DNA of 64,000 bases, taken from assembly GCA_017433195.1 (NCBI GenBank), contig JAFRHR010000037.1:1-64000 (forward strand). Reading direction: 5' to 3'. The notes under the pieces were generated by a model. That model worked only from the letters and a program-made list of their open reading frames with translations. It was not told the origin of the DNA and made no database searches. The translations under genes and the position numbers were made by a program. Numbering within the stretch: the stretch's first letter is position 1; every line of letters begins with the position of its first letter. This document shows positions 63,410 to 64,000 of the stretch, one piece after another. This DNA is from a bacterium. GTDB lineage: Bacteria > Cyanobacteriota > Vampirovibrionia > Gastranaerophilales > Gastranaerophilaceae.

Positions 63410-64000
63410 ATGACAGTTACAGCAGATAAAGTTTTAAAAAAAGATTATTTTATAGGTTTTGATTTGGTTGATATGAATTTCAGATTAAGACCGTCAACCC
63501 TTTTAAATATATTTCAGGATATGGCGACACAATCTGCAGACCTTATGGGGTTTGGTTATGAAACTATTTCAGCAAAAAATTTGGGCTGGTTTTTAATAAA
63601 ATATCACATTGAATTTAGTGAATATCCGTCAAACACAGGGACATACACTTTTCTGACAGAGCCGAGAGGTGTTGACAGAATGATGGCAATGCGTGATTTC
63701 AGAATATATAAAAATGATAAATGTATTACAAGAGCGACAAGCAGTTGGCTTCTCGCCGATATGGCAACAAGAAGTCTCGTTTCGATTAAAGACTCGCTTA
63801 ATATGTGGAATTTTGAAAAAAGAGAAGACGATATGAAGTTTGAAAAAATCCGTCTGCCGGAAACTCTTGATCATAAAGAAGAATTTAAGGTCAGATACGA
63901 GGATTTGGATGTAAATAAACACGTAAACAATGCAAATTATATTGTTTGGGCGTTAGAATCACTTCCTTTTGATTTCAGAAACGAACACAATATAAAATCA
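63410..64000 (+). CDS. Acyl-ACP thioesterase (3' end outside window)
   Basis: The 197 codons present encode the double-hotdog acyl-ACP thioesterase family, which releases free fatty acids from acyl carrier protein. The first hotdog shows DLVDMNFRLRPSTLLNIFQD and GFGYETISAKNLGWFLIKYH. The second begins FKVRYEDLDVNKHVNNANYI with the catalytic Asn/His region. The frame is open to the right edge. The ATG follows gcgagg and its own terminator-separated start implies an independent transcript. Confidence 0.92.
   Translation, partial: MTVTADKVLKKDYFIGFDLVDMNFRLRPSTLLNIFQDMATQSADLMGFGYETISAKNLGWFLIKYHIEFSEYPSNTGTYTFLTEPRGVDRMMAMRDFRIYKNDKCITRATSSWLLADMATRSLVSIKDSLNMWNFEKREDDMKFEKIRLPETLDHKEEFKVRYEDLDVNKHVNNANYIVWALESLPFDFRNEHNIKS

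Noticed and set aside
63629-63922. 97-codon leftward frame
   Set aside because: It is antisense to the conserved acyl-ACP thioesterase.

Overview
The window is a low-GC bacterial chromosome segment. It carries a Gram-negative style gene set: a giant RTX protein, a type IV pilus retraction ATPase, sugar-polymer glycosyltransferases, an adenosylcobalamin-dependent ribonucleotide reductase and the order rpmG - tRNA-Trp - secE - nusG - rplK - rplA. The mix resembles the non-photosynthetic gut relatives of Cyanobacteria (Gastranaerophilales / 'Melainabacteria'). In particular, many proteins of unrelated function begin with a short Met-x-Ile-x-x-Ile segment followed by a Ser-Phe-x-Gly box. That assignment is an inference from gene content and style; no 16S rRNA or other phylogenetic marker tree could be run.

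Layout. 1-9163: 3' part of a >3,000-residue RTX-type calcium-binding protein. 9164-10016: two tRNA genes (Lys, Gly), each followed by a separated copy of its own 3' end, plus an inverted-repeat element. 10017-12965: map and class II ribonucleotide reductase. 13017-15681: leftward genes for UDP-galactopyranose mutase, a double-Rossmann protein and a PnuC transporter. 15868-18323: rpmG, tRNA-Trp, secE, nusG, rplK, rplA, with two mimics of the 23S rRNA L1 stalk ahead of rplK and rplA. 18420-21552: TSCPD protein and secA. 21768-25353: leftward surface-polysaccharide cluster, divergent from an XRE regulator with phased operator-like repeats between them. 26037-28979: gmk, coaBC, NIF3-family protein and a secreted protein. 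28984-34917: a three-gene leftward operon encoding a membrane-anchored acidic protein, a sigma-region-4-like protein and a zinc-ribbon/ATPase/TPR protein. 35074-38528: miaA, a membrane protein, a COG3581-type protein and a sigma-70 factor. 38677-42393: ffh, then a DUF1858 protein, NfeD and a stomatin/SPFH protein. 42461-46802: small unknown proteins and a DHH phosphoesterase. 46996-49611: pilT, recO and a PIG-L deacetylase. 49936-57902: tRNA-Pro, then a block rich in Ser-Phe-x-Gly-tagged and unknown proteins, including a candidate Ulp1-like cysteine protease and a nagA plus SIS-isomerase pair for amino-sugar use. 58067-64000: TPR/glycosyltransferase protein, a regulator made of four tandem GntR-type winged helices, a tagged phosphohexomutase, a tagged unknown protein and the 5' part of an acyl-ACP thioesterase.

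Themes. Housekeeping export genes (secE, secA, ffh) and translation genes sit among surface-sugar genes (glf, glycosyltransferases, pyruvyl transferase, nagA, phosphohexomutase). The most distinctive features are (i) the recurrent N-terminal Ser-Phe-x-Gly tag on unrelated enzymes and unknown proteins, (ii) the tetra-winged-helix regulator sharing a 16-bp box with the neighbouring phosphohexomutase promoter region, (iii) the candidate membrane/sigma/ATPase signalling operon, and (iv) the complete absence of TGA among the 57 stop codons I checked one by one (40 TAA, 17 TAG).
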